Shown here: positions 8,522 through 15,543 of the stretch, one piece after another
Layout of the letters: each line of letters starts with the position of its first letter
How positions within the stretch are numbered: the stretch's first letter is position 1
Origin: Candidatus Omnitrophota bacterium
Lineage (GTDB): Bacteria > Omnitrophota > Koll11 > Tantalellales > Tantalellaceae
Reading direction: 5' to 3'
NCBI GenBank assembly: GCA_015231715.1
Contig: JADGBB010000018.1
Coordinates: 1-25,362 of the forward strand
Length of the DNA stretch: 25,362 nucleotides
The notes under the pieces: generated by a model
Told to the model about the DNA's origin: nothing
The model's database searches: none
Seen by the model: the letters and a program-made list of their open reading frames with translations, nothing else
Translations under genes and position numbers: made by a program

Positions 8522-8550
8522 AGTATACAGCATAACACTTAAGGTGTACA
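8522..8550 (-). promoter_or_regulatory. Putative sigma-70-type promoter of the envelope operon
   Basis: On the minus strand TGTACA (8550-8545) is followed after 17 nt by TATACT (8527-8522). The matches to consensus are 4/6 and 5/6. The predicted start lies near 8515, about 20 nt before the ATG at 8495. A second overlapping TATACT lies at 8522-8517. Supported only by motif and position. Confidence 0.45.
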
Positions 8551-8687
8551 GAGGCCGAATAAAGATGAGGTTTGCCGCCGCACAAAACCATTTTACTTAT
8601 TTATTTGCAAATTCACTGCTATTATGATAACTTTTCCTTATTAATCAGTTCTATTTTTATTAAATTTAAATGTAGTAGGAGGTGTGT

Positions 8688-10667
8688 ATGGGTTGGTTGC
8701 CTGTAGTTGGTTTGGTTGGCCTGATGTTTGCATTAGCGACATTTTTTGTTCTAATGAAAAAACCTCAGGGGTCTGCGTTAATGATAGAAATATCAGGAGA
8801 AGTTCACAAAGGCGCGATGGCATTCCTTGCCAGAGAGTACAAGATTATATGCATGTTCATAGTTGTGATGGTTATCGTTATAGGAATATTCCTTAACGTA
8901 GCAACAGCCGCTGCATATCTTTCAGGTGCTTTTTGTTCGATGTTGGCAGGCTTCATAGGAATGAAAGCCGCGACTCGTTCATCATCAAGGACTTGTGAAG
9001 GCGCGCGTAGCAAAGGCACTGCTGAAGCTCTTGATATCGCGTTCCGCGGTGGTTCTGTTATGGGTATTACAGTAGCAGCGTTAGGAGTTGTCGGTGTAGG
9101 CGTTTGGTATTTAATAACAAAAGACACAGAGATCATCACCGGTTTTGCTTTAGGTGCCAGCTCTATCGCTTTATTTGCGCGTGTAGGCGGCGGTATCTTT
9201 ACTAAAGCCGCGGATATGGGTTCAGACCTTGTAGGAAAACTCGAAGCTGGAATCCCTGAAGACGATCCTCGTAATCCAGGAGTTATTGCGGATAATGTTG
9301 GTGATAATGTCGGTGACACAGCAGGTATGGGCGCGGATCTATTTGAATCTTATGTAGGCTCAGTAATAGCTACTATGGCTATCGGAGCAAGCATGCTTAA
9401 CCCGACAGCACATATGGCATTCCCTCTCTTACTTATTACCATCGGTCTTGTTGCTTCAATGCTTAGTGTATTATCAATGAAATTCCTTAAAAATTTAAAT
9501 CCTCAAACAGCTTTAAGAAATTCAACTTTTATAGCTTCGCTTCTTTTTCTTGCTGGAGCATATTTTATTTCATTGCATGTTTTTTCAAGCTTAAATGTTT
9601 TTTGGGCAATACTCTCAGGCTTATTGGCAGGTATTCTAATAGGTATTGAAAGTGAATATTACACATCAGGCGCACCTATCAAAGATATAGCTGAAAGCGC
9701 AAAATCAGGCCCGGCAACAACTATAGTTACAGGTTTAGCCATAGGTTTTGAAAGCACAATAATGCCTTTAATTACTATCTGCGCGGCTACTCTTATCTCC
9801 TATCATTTCGCCGGCCTTTATGGTATAGGTTTGGCAGCGGTAGGTATGCTTTGCACAATAGGAATTGTTATGTCAACTGACTCTTACGGTCCTATTGCTG
9901 ATAATGCGGGCGGGCTGGCTGAAATGTCTAAACTTGATCACAGCGTAAGAGAAATTACAGATAAACTAGATTCACTTGGGAACACAACTGCAGCCATAGG
10001 CAAGGGTTTCGCTATAGGTTCAGCAGCTCTTACAGCTTTAGCTCTTTTCGCAGCTTTCCAAAAAGTTACAGGTCTTACAACTATCAATCTTATACAGCCG
10101 ATCGCAATTGTAGGTCTATTCCTCGGAGCTTTAGTTCCTTTTGCAATAGCCGCAATGACGCTTAAAGCTGTTGGAAGAGCAGCAGATAGTCTTGTACAAG
10201 AAATACGCAGACAATTCAAAGAAATAAAAGGTTTGATCGAAGGAACAGCTAAGCCTGATACTCAAACTTGTATAGACATAGCAACTAAAGGCGCTTTAAA
10301 AGAAATGGTACTTCCGGGTCTTACAGCTGTTGTAGCTCCTGTACTTGTCGGTATATTTCTCGGAGTTGAAGCTTTAGGCGGTTTTTTAGCCGGGGCTACA
10401 ATAACAGGTATACTTTTAGGCATAATGATGAGTAACGGCGGCGGTGCTTGGGACAATGCGAAAAAATGGATCGAGGCTGGAAACATGGGCGGTAAAGGTT
10501 CGCCTGTTCATGCTGCAGCAGTTGTCGGCGACACTGTAGGTGACCCATTTAAAGATACAACAGGCCCGGCAATGAATATTCTAGTTAAGCTTATGGGTAT
10601 AGTATCTCTTGTATTCGGATCACTTTTCGTGACGCTGAACGCATCTTTCATGAACATATTTAAATAA
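8688..10667 (+). CDS. hppA: Membrane-bound cation-pumping pyrophosphatase, K+-dependent type
   Basis: Membrane pyrophosphatase of 659 aa with about 16 transmembrane segments. It hydrolyses cytoplasmic pyrophosphate and pumps H+ and/or Na+ outward. Catalytic motifs are complete: [11 protein letters not shown], the Asp-rich [20 protein letters not shown] with [22 protein letters not shown], and [17 protein letters not shown] near the C terminus. GNTTAA at 431-436 has Ala435 where K+-independent enzymes carry Lys, so a K+-dependent enzyme is expected. This class contains both Na+- and H+-pumps and I cannot separate them by eye. The start is ATG 8688, with AGGAGGT 4 nt upstream; a GTG at 8682 overlaps that ribosome site. 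A perfect hairpin follows the gene. It may recover energy from pyrophosphate, including that released by the neighbouring apt product. Confidence 0.95.
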   Translation: MGWLPVVGLVGLMFALATFFVLMKKPQGSALMIEISGEVHKGAMAFLAREYKIICMFIVVMVIVIGIFLNVATAAAYLSGAFCSMLAGFIGMKAATRSSSRTCEGARSKGTAEALDIAFRGGSVMGITVAALGVVGVGVWYLITKDTEIITGFALGASSIALFARVGGGIFTKAADMGSDLVGKLEAGIPEDDPRNPGVIADNVGDNVGDTAGMGADLFESYVGSVIATMAIGASMLNPTAHMAFPLLLITIGLVASMLSVLSMKFLKNLNPQTALRNSTFIASLLFLAGAYFISLHVFSSLNVFWAILSGLLAGILIGIESEYYTSGAPIKDIAESAKSGPATTIVTGLAIGFESTIMPLITICAATLISYHFAGLYGIGLAAVGMLCTIGIVMSTDSYGPIADNAGGLAEMSKLDHSVREITDKLDSLGNTTAAIGKGFAIGSAALTALALFAAFQKVTGLTTINLIQPIAIVGLFLGALVPFAIAAMTLKAVGRAADSLVQEIRRQFKEIKGLIEGTAKPDTQTCIDIATKGALKEMVLPGLTAVVAPVLVGIFLGVEALGGFLAGATITGILLGIMMSNGGGAWDNAKKWIEAGNMGGKGSPVHAAAVVGDTVGDPFKDTTGPAMNILVKLMGIVSLVFGSLFVTLNASFMNIFK

Positions 10668-10683
10668 ATTCACAAGGCATGCA

Positions 10684-10718
10684 GTAAAGTGCATAGGGCT
10701 ATCCCCTATGCACTTTAC
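10684..10718. other. Perfect 15-bp inverted repeat between hppA and apt
   Basis: GTAAAGTGCATAGGG (10684-10698) is perfectly complementary to 10704-10718, leaving a 5-nt loop. No T-run follows on either strand, so it is not a canonical intrinsic terminator. It could protect the hppA mRNA 3' end, be a palindromic repeat unit, or attenuate read-through into apt. Confidence 0.75.
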
Positions 10719-10725
10719 CTTATGC

Positions 10726-10755
10726 GCTATACGCTCTCATGCTATACGCTATAAT
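10726..10755 (+). promoter_or_regulatory. 10-bp direct repeat with a possible -10 box upstream of apt
   Basis: GCTATACGCT occurs at 10726-10735 and again at 10741-10750, with a 15-nt period. The second copy runs into a perfect TATAAT (10750-10755), 30 nt before the apt start. There is no good -35 at 16-18 nt (CTATAC lies at 17 nt). The repeat itself is certain; its role as promoter or operator is a guess. Confidence 0.35.
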
Positions 10756-10784
10756 CACCATGCCCTTTTTTAAGGAGTAAATGC

Positions 10785-11306
10785 ATGACCCTGGACCAAG
10801 CGATACGAAAAATACCTGATTTTCCAAAACCCGGAATACTTTTTTATGATATTACAAGTCTATTCACTAACCCTGAAGCATTTAAACTTGTAATGAATAA
10901 AATGGATGAAGCTTTAAAAGACAAAAAGATCGACGGAGTAATAGTAGTTGAAAGCCGCGGATTCATCGTAGGCGCGCCTTACGCTTTAAAACATTCTATC
11001 CCCATGGTCTTGGCGAGAAAAAAAGGCAAGCTTCCAGGTGAAACAATCAAAGCAGAATATGCCTTAGAATACGGAACGGACACTCTTGAAATACATAAAG
11101 CAGATCTGACACCCGGAAAAAACTGGTTAGTAATAGACGACCTTATAGCTACAGGCGGGACACTTGAAGCTGTATGCAAAATGGTTGAAAAACAAGGTGC
11201 TACAGTTGCCGGAATTTTTTCAATTATAGGGTTACCTTTTTTAAATTATTCGGCAAAACTCGCTAAATACGATACAATAACATTGATTAATTATGATTCG
11301 GAATAA
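10785..11306 (+). CDS. apt: Adenine phosphoribosyltransferase
   Basis: Soluble type I phosphoribosyltransferase of 173 aa, the normal Apt length. It converts adenine and PRPP to AMP and pyrophosphate in purine salvage. Visible signatures are the N-terminal IPDFPKPGILFYDIT, ESRGFIVGAP, the flexible-loop RKKGKLPGET, and the PRPP-binding VIDDLIATGGTL (116-127) with D118, D119 and the ATGGT loop. AAGGAG lies 7 nt before the ATG. The gene follows hppA, whose product hydrolyses pyrophosphate, so the pair makes metabolic sense. The next gene starts 14 nt before the apt stop, indicating coupled translation. Confidence 0.95.
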   Translation: MTLDQAIRKIPDFPKPGILFYDITSLFTNPEAFKLVMNKMDEALKDKKIDGVIVVESRGFIVGAPYALKHSIPMVLARKKGKLPGETIKAEYALEYGTDTLEIHKADLTPGKNWLVIDDLIATGGTLEAVCKMVEKQGATVAGIFSIIGLPFLNYSAKLAKYDTITLINYDSE

Positions 11307-12468
11307 ATTTTTATTTGCTGTAGTTTTTATTTTAATATTTTTTTCTTTCGAAACTTCAGCCGTTCCAACTTCACCGCAACTCGGTGTATGGATTACCGTT
11401 TTCAGCGAAGGCGATGTTCTCTATTCTAAACAATCAGCAGATACTCTTATCAAAACATGCAAAGATAACGGCATAAATAATATCTACCTTCAGATATTCA
11501 GAGCCGGGAAAGCTTATTACAAAAGCTCTTATTATGACTCTAAAGAATACGACAAAATGTTCGTTTCTTTCGGCTCTGATCCGATAAATTATATTGCTTC
11601 TGAATGTAAAAAAAATAATATCAAGTTACACGCATGGGTTAATCTATTAAGTGTTGCAACAAACAAGAACGCTCAGATCATAAAAGATATAGGTTCTTCC
11701 GCTGTTACGCTTGATAACCAGGGACAAACAGCATTAATGAACGATAAAAAAGAACCTTTGGATATGTACTACATAAGAGAAAACCAGCTGTTTTTAGAAC
11801 CCGGAAATCTCGAAGTTAGAAATTATCTTGTAAAAACAGTAGCAGAAATAGCCGAAAAATATCCTGTTTTCGCCGGCATACATTTAGATTATGTGCGTTA
11901 TCCTTCGGTAGTACCTTTTATTCCGGGTTCACGTTTCAGCACCCATGGATTAACCTACGGATACACTTACAGGAACTTGACGGCTTTTCAACAAACTACA
12001 GGCATAGACATCAAAGGTCCCAATCTTTCGAGAAAAGATCATTTGAAATGGGATAATTGGCGCAGAGAGAAAGTCACTTCTTTAGTTGAAGATATATCTA
12101 TTAAAATAAAAAAAATAAATTCGAAAATAATATTGTCTTGCGCTGTTAACCCTTCACCCGAAAGAGCATACACGGTATATTTCCAAAGTTGGGTTTATTG
12201 GCTTAAAGAAAATTTTATTGACGAGGTCGTTACAATGAACTATTCAGATGACTCAGAGCTCGTTGCGCTGAACACTGACCTTAGTATGATAAAAGGCTAC
12301 GAAGAAAAAGTTTTTATAGGCGTCGGTGCGTTTCTATTAGGCAAGGAGCTTGATACTTTAAAAGACCAGCTATACACCCTAAAAGCCTTAAAACCCGCTG
12401 GAATAGTAATATTCTCCTACGACGACATCCTTAAAAACCCAGAAATCCTAAAAACACTCAAATCATAA
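11293..12468 (+). CDS. Secreted glycosyl-hydrolase-like protein (GHL10/DUF187 family)
   Basis: Protein of 391 aa with a Sec signal peptide: MIRNKFLF, a hydrophobic core to about residue 19, then small residues near SFETSA (cleavage about 23). The mature part opens GVWITVFSEGD and continues with NGINNIYLQIFRAGKAYYKSSYY and AGIHLDYVRYP, the typical blocks of the family-10-glycosyl-hydrolase-like TIM-barrel group (DUF187/GHL10). The later EVVTMNYSDD and GIVIFSYDDI fit the remaining barrel strands. The family is thought to act on cell-wall or surface polysaccharides; the exact substrate is not established. It overlaps apt by 14 nt and has no strong ribosome site, so translation is probably coupled. 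A membrane-anchored rather than freely secreted protein is possible. Confidence 0.8.
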   Translation: MIRNKFLFAVVFILIFFSFETSAVPTSPQLGVWITVFSEGDVLYSKQSADTLIKTCKDNGINNIYLQIFRAGKAYYKSSYYDSKEYDKMFVSFGSDPINYIASECKKNNIKLHAWVNLLSVATNKNAQIIKDIGSSAVTLDNQGQTALMNDKKEPLDMYYIRENQLFLEPGNLEVRNYLVKTVAEIAEKYPVFAGIHLDYVRYPSVVPFIPGSRFSTHGLTYGYTYRNLTAFQQTTGIDIKGPNLSRKDHLKWDNWRREKVTSLVEDISIKIKKINSKIILSCAVNPSPERAYTVYFQSWVYWLKENFIDEVVTMNYSDDSELVALNTDLSMIKGYEEKVFIGVGAFLLGKELDTLKDQLYTLKALKPAGIVIFSYDDILKNPEILKTLKS

Positions 12469-12509
12469 AAATTAATTTATATTCGTAATCGACATAGATG
12501 ATTCTCGAC

Positions 12510-12583
12510 AAGTACGGATGAGGCAGTTATTTCTTTTTCTGACACGAGGGTTAAACAACGGAATAACTGCCTCATCCTAGCTT
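12510..12583. repeat. Short copy of a dispersed inverted-repeat element (MITE-like)
   Basis: A 74-bp element in the space between two convergent genes. GGATGAGGCAGTTATT (12516-12531) pairs perfectly with 12562-12577, and after a 3x3 mismatch the stem continues with CAAG/CTTG. The 30-nt loop begins TCTTTTTCTGACACG and ends TTAAACAACGG. Both ends and the left loop half reappear in the 216-bp element at 24426-24641, so this looks like an internally deleted member of the same family. It could also act as a bidirectional transcription block here. Confidence 0.75.
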
Positions 12584-12663
12584 GCAAGAAATATTAAAAT
12601 TGGGACGTGCAAAGTTACAGGGCAGGATAGTTCATTTTTACAAACTTATGCCGTATATGTTTT

Positions 12664-13890
12664 TTAGAATTGACAGGAACTTGAGCCGTCTTTTAGTGCT
12701 GCTTTTGATACTGCTGAGCTGACGTGTTCTAGTAATCTTGGATCGAAAGGATTTGGGATTATGTATTCCGGGCCGAAATCGAAATCGGTTCTTTTGTAAG
12801 CTTTTTTTACACTATCCGGTACATTTCCTATCTGGGCTAATTGGGCTAAAGCATCTGAAGCGGCTTCTTTCATGCCCATTGATATTGTTGTTGCTCTGAC
12901 ATCCAGTGCGCCTCTAAAAATATACGGAAAACCTAGAACATTATTTATTTGGTTATTGTAATCGCTTCTTCCTGTGGCCATAATATAAGGTTTTTTACCC
13001 ATGACTTCTTTCACTTGTGAAGGTTTTATTTCCGGGTCAGGGTTAGCCATAGCGAAAATAGCAGGATAGTCATTCATTGACTTTATCATTTCACCTGTAA
13101 CACAATCAGCAACTGATACACCTATAAAAAGATCTGCGCCTTTCATAGCCTCATCAAGAGTTCTTTTCGATGTTTCATGAGCATATTTCTTTTTCATTTT
13201 GTTCAGGTCATCTCTTTTAGAATGTATAACACCTTTACTGTCTACCAGAATAATATTTTTAGCTCCGGCATTGCTTAACATGTCTCCTATTCGAATACCG
13301 GCAGCTCCCGCACCGTTAATAACAATGCTGAGTTCTTCTATCGCCTTTTTAGATAATAAACAATAATTTTTCACACCGGCTAAAGTGATAATTGCAGTTC
13401 CCCATTGGTCATCATGAAAAACAGGAATATCCAGCATCGCATCCAATCTGTCTTCGATCTCAAAACAAGCAGGAGCCGCTATATCCTCTAAATTGATACC
13501 GCCGTAATATGTTTCCGCAGCTATATGATCAATGAACCTTTCAACATCTGTCTTACCGTCAACTCTATAGTTAACACAAATAGGCCATGCATCTACCCAT
13601 CCGAACCTTTTAAAAAGGACAGCTTTCCCTTCCATAACTGGTATACTTGCCTCGGCTCCGATATTACCTAAACCCAGTACAGCGGTTCCATCAGTTGCCA
13701 CAGCAACTGTATTTCCTTTAGCTGTATATTTGTAAGCAAGATCTTTATCTTCTTCTATCGCCTTACATACCTGAGCAACGCTCGGGGTGTAAGCTATGCT
13801 CAGATCCCTTTGTGTTTCAAGATCTCTTAATAATTCAACGCCTATTTTACCGCCAAGATGCATTTCAAATATTTCTTCTTTAGTTATCAT
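12664..13890 (-). CDS. Malic enzyme (oxaloacetate-decarboxylating malate dehydrogenase)
   Basis: Cytoplasmic enzyme of 408 aa that converts malate to pyruvate and CO2 with NAD(P)+. It is the short bacterial form without a phosphotransacetylase-like domain. Signatures: SIAYTPSVAQVC (catalytic Tyr region), GLGNIGAEASIPVMEGKAVLFKRFG (catalytic Lys), metal-binding DIPVFHDDQWGTA, Rossmann NGAGAAGIR, then FAMANPDPEI and TGRSDYNNQINNVLGFPYIFRGALD. The Rossmann beta-2 ends in an acidic residue (ILVDSKG), compatible with NAD use, but cofactor choice is not reliable from this alone. GGAGGG lies 8 nt before the ATG. It is monocistronic with its own promoter at 13936-13963, which overlaps a palindrome. 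Confidence 0.95.
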   Translation of the reverse strand: MITKEEIFEMHLGGKIGVELLRDLETQRDLSIAYTPSVAQVCKAIEEDKDLAYKYTAKGNTVAVATDGTAVLGLGNIGAEASIPVMEGKAVLFKRFGWVDAWPICVNYRVDGKTDVERFIDHIAAETYYGGINLEDIAAPACFEIEDRLDAMLDIPVFHDDQWGTAIITLAGVKNYCLLSKKAIEELSIVINGAGAAGIRIGDMLSNAGAKNIILVDSKGVIHSKRDDLNKMKKKYAHETSKRTLDEAMKGADLFIGVSVADCVTGEMIKSMNDYPAIFAMANPDPEIKPSQVKEVMGKKPYIMATGRSDYNNQINNVLGFPYIFRGALDVRATTISMGMKEAASDALAQLAQIGNVPDSVKKAYKRTDFDFGPEYIIPNPFDPRLLEHVSSAVSKAALKDGSSSCQF

Positions 13891-13935
13891 TGAGACTTCC
13901 CTCCAAAAATGTAATTTAAATATTTATTTTATGAT

Positions 13936-13963
13936 ATTGTAACATATCATTATTTTATGTCTA
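13936..13963 (-). promoter_or_regulatory. Promoter of the malic enzyme gene, overlapped by a palindrome
   Basis: On the minus strand TAGACA (13963-13958) and TACAAT (13941-13936), each 5/6 to consensus, are 16 nt apart. The start is predicted near 13929. A 7-bp inverted repeat, ATGATAT-N6-ATATCAT (13931-13950), covers the -10 box and could be an operator for a dimeric regulator. Confidence 0.6.
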
Positions 13964-13989
13964 CTTCATAAATTACTAACTTGATAATT

Positions 13990-14154
13990 TTACGCATATT
14001 TACGTATTGTTTGTGCTATCTCGTTATAAGTTTGTTCATCGGCAATAAGAGTTTCTGAACTCGGCAAGGCTAGTTTAAGGACTATGCTTCTACGGAATGT
14101 TTTACTATCTTTATCCCACTTTTGCTGACGGCGAACACCTCTTAAAATTTTCGC
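13990..14154 (-). pseudogene. Short coding remnant, possibly TnpB (IS605-type) N terminus
   Basis: A 54-codon open stretch bounded by stops, with no ATG, GTG or ribosome site in a useful position, filling most of a 278-nt gap. The translation looks like real protein: ILRGVRRQQKWDKDSK, then RRSIVLKLALPSSETL and TYNEIAQTIRKYA, then TAA. The order basic lead, hydrophobic strand with VLKL, then ETL...TYNE resembles the N terminus of TnpB/OrfB proteins of IS200/IS605 elements. The rest of the protein (RuvC and zinc-finger parts) is absent. I call it a decayed fragment with low confidence; a chance open frame is the alternative. Confidence 0.3.
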
Positions 14155-14168
14155 TCATCCATGCTTCT

Positions 14169-14627
14169 TTATTTTTTTTTATTAAGTTCAATTACGCTGG
14201 TTATTTTCTCGATTAGTTCTTTTTTCTGAATTGGCTTTTTAATAAAATTGTCGCAGCCTGCCTCAAAGGCATTCATTATGTAGTCCCCATACGCTGTGAT
14301 CATTATTACCGGCACTCTTTTCAATGATCTGCCTTTGTTTTTTTTATTCTTATCTTCACTACTCTTCATTTCACTTATGCTTCCCACAATGCCGCTTTTC
14401 TTTTCATGTTCGCGTATTGTTTTAAGAGCAGTAATGCCGTCAACCTTGCCCATCTCAATATCCATCAGGATAACGTCATATGGATTAGTTGTTTCTATTT
14501 TTTCTAAATATGCGTCTATTGCTTCTTGTCCATCAAACACTATCTTACATTTTGCTAGCCCTTTAAGCAATTCACTGATAAATTTACAAGTCAGCACAAC
14601 GTCATCTACAACTAATACATTCCACAT
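14169..14627 (-). CDS. Single-domain response regulator (CheY-like receiver)
   Basis: Receiver-only protein of 152 aa. It has the acidic pocket D8 and D9 (VLVVDD), the phosphoacceptor D56 in ILMDIEMG, the switch Thr in VIMITAYG and the conserved Lys in FIKKPIQKKEL. Receivers are usually about 120 aa; the extra length is a Ser/Glu/Lys-rich, low-complexity insert (around residues 79-102, with KSSEDKNKKNKGR) between helix 3 and strand 4. There is no output domain, so it must signal by protein contact or phosphotransfer. AGGAG lies 6 nt before the ATG. It is transcribed divergently from the HTH-EIIA operon, with back-to-back promoters. Its partner kinase is not in the window. Confidence 0.9.
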   Translation of the reverse strand: MWNVLVVDDVVLTCKFISELLKGLAKCKIVFDGQEAIDAYLEKIETTNPYDVILMDIEMGKVDGITALKTIREHEKKSGIVGSISEMKSSEDKNKKNKGRSLKRVPVIMITAYGDYIMNAFEAGCDNFIKKPIQKKELIEKITSVIELNKKK

Positions 14628-14649
14628 AATGTCTCCTTTGTTTATATAA

Positions 14650-14677
14650 AGTATAGCATATGTTTTTTTATTTCCAA
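14650..14677 (-). promoter_or_regulatory. Promoter of the response regulator gene
   Basis: On the minus strand TTGGAA (14677-14672) and TATACT (14655-14650) are separated by 16 nt. The start is predicted near 14643, leaving a leader of about 16 nt that contains the ribosome site. It lies back to back with the plus-strand promoter at 14715-14742. Confidence 0.55.
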
Positions 14678-14714
14678 CTTTTTAATTTCTTATTTTTTGT
14701 TGTTCGTTAAATAA

Positions 14715-14742
14715 TTGACTTTTTCCTTATAAATGGTATTAT
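14715..14742 (+). promoter_or_regulatory. Promoter of the HTH-EIIA / EIIA-CBS / permease operon
   Basis: TTGACT (14715-14720) and TATTAT (14737-14742), each 5/6 to consensus, have a 16-nt spacer. The predicted start is near 14749, giving a leader of about 57 nt that contains three 10-bp near-repeats. Confidence 0.65.
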
Positions 14743-14754
14743 ATCCGATAATAT

Positions 14755-14784
14755 GAGTTATTTTGAGTTAATACAAGTTATTTT
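14755..14784. repeat. Three phased 10-bp near-repeats in the leader (possible operator)
   Basis: GAGTTATTTT, GAGTTAATAC and AAGTTATTTT follow one another without gaps. The shared core (G/A)AGTTA recurs every 10 bp, about one helical turn, just downstream of the predicted start. This layout would suit cooperative binding on one DNA face, possibly by the HTH domain encoded directly downstream. Chance AT-rich repetition is possible. Confidence 0.45.
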
Positions 14785-14805
14785 AAGGATTTTCTAGGAA
14801 ACTAA

Positions 14806-15543
14806 ATGAAGAACACACGAATACTAACGACTCAAGAATTAGCTGTTTATATGAAATTAAACGAAAAGACTATTTTAAAAATGGCCCAAAATAAGGATAT
14901 CCCGGGAATTAAAGTAGGCAGTCAATGGAGATTCCATTTGGAATCTATTGATAAATATCTTCAAAAGGATTTCATGCATATTCCTGAGAGTGAATTGGAT
15001 AACATTATAAAGACAACAGATCACGTCATTCCCCTATCTAGACTTTTTGATGAATCGATTATTGATCTTGACTTAAAAGCTGAGACAAAACAAGATGTTC
15101 TGGTCCAGCTATGCGGCCTTGCATACAATGCAGGTATTGTTGCAGACAAGAAAAAGCTATGTTTAAAATTAAATAACAGAGAAAAAATGCTAAGCACAGC
15201 TGTCGGCAATGGCATAGCTATCCCTCATCCTAGACATCCGGACAATACTCTATTCAAAAAACCTAATATACTAATGGCCAGATCAAATAAGGGGGTAGAT
15301 TTTAATTCTCCCGATGATAAAAAAGTTCATCTTTTTTTTATGACTTGTGCTCCAAATATGGTGATACATTTGAGACTTTTGGCAAAAATATCTAAATTGC
15401 TTCATATTAAGGGAGTAATAAATAAATTTATGCGTCTGTCTTCCGGAAAAGAAATAATTCAGTTTCTTTTGGAAATGGAAAGAAAACATCTTTTTTCTTG
15501 GAAAACAAATGATAAGGAGTTTGCAAATGATCAACTTCAGTAA
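14806..15543 (+). CDS. Excisionase-type HTH domain fused to a PTS EIIA (fructose/Ntr type) domain
   Basis: Protein of 245 aa in two parts. Residues about 5-54 (ILTTQELAVYMKLNEKTILKMA, then GIKVGSQWRFHLESIDKYL) form a winged MerR/excisionase-like DNA-binding domain. Residues about 75-235 form a PTS EIIA-2 domain with the phosphorylatable His141 in STAVGNGIAIPHPR and the second conserved His in VIHLRLLAKISKLL. EIIA proteins receive phosphate from HPr or NPr. Without EIIB or EIIC, the domain probably senses phosphorylation state and adjusts DNA binding. It is the first gene of an operon with an EIIA-CBS protein (17-nt overlap) and an ArsB/NhaD-type permease, so it is a candidate autoregulator of that operon. 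Confidence 0.85.
   Translation: MKNTRILTTQELAVYMKLNEKTILKMAQNKDIPGIKVGSQWRFHLESIDKYLQKDFMHIPESELDNIIKTTDHVIPLSRLFDESIIDLDLKAETKQDVLVQLCGLAYNAGIVADKKKLCLKLNNREKMLSTAVGNGIAIPHPRHPDNTLFKKPNILMARSNKGVDFNSPDDKKVHLFFMTCAPNMVIHLRLLAKISKLLHIKGVINKFMRLSSGKEIIQFLLEMERKHLFSWKTNDKEFANDQLQ

Noticed and set aside
8804..9319. 171-codon open frame on the minus strand opposite hppA
   Set aside because: Antisense to invariant hppA motifs; its Pro/Ala/Thr-rich translation is what antisense reading of Gly/Ala-rich helices gives.
10684..10718. Rho-independent terminator of hppA
   Set aside because: The stem is perfect but CTTATG follows rather than a T-run.
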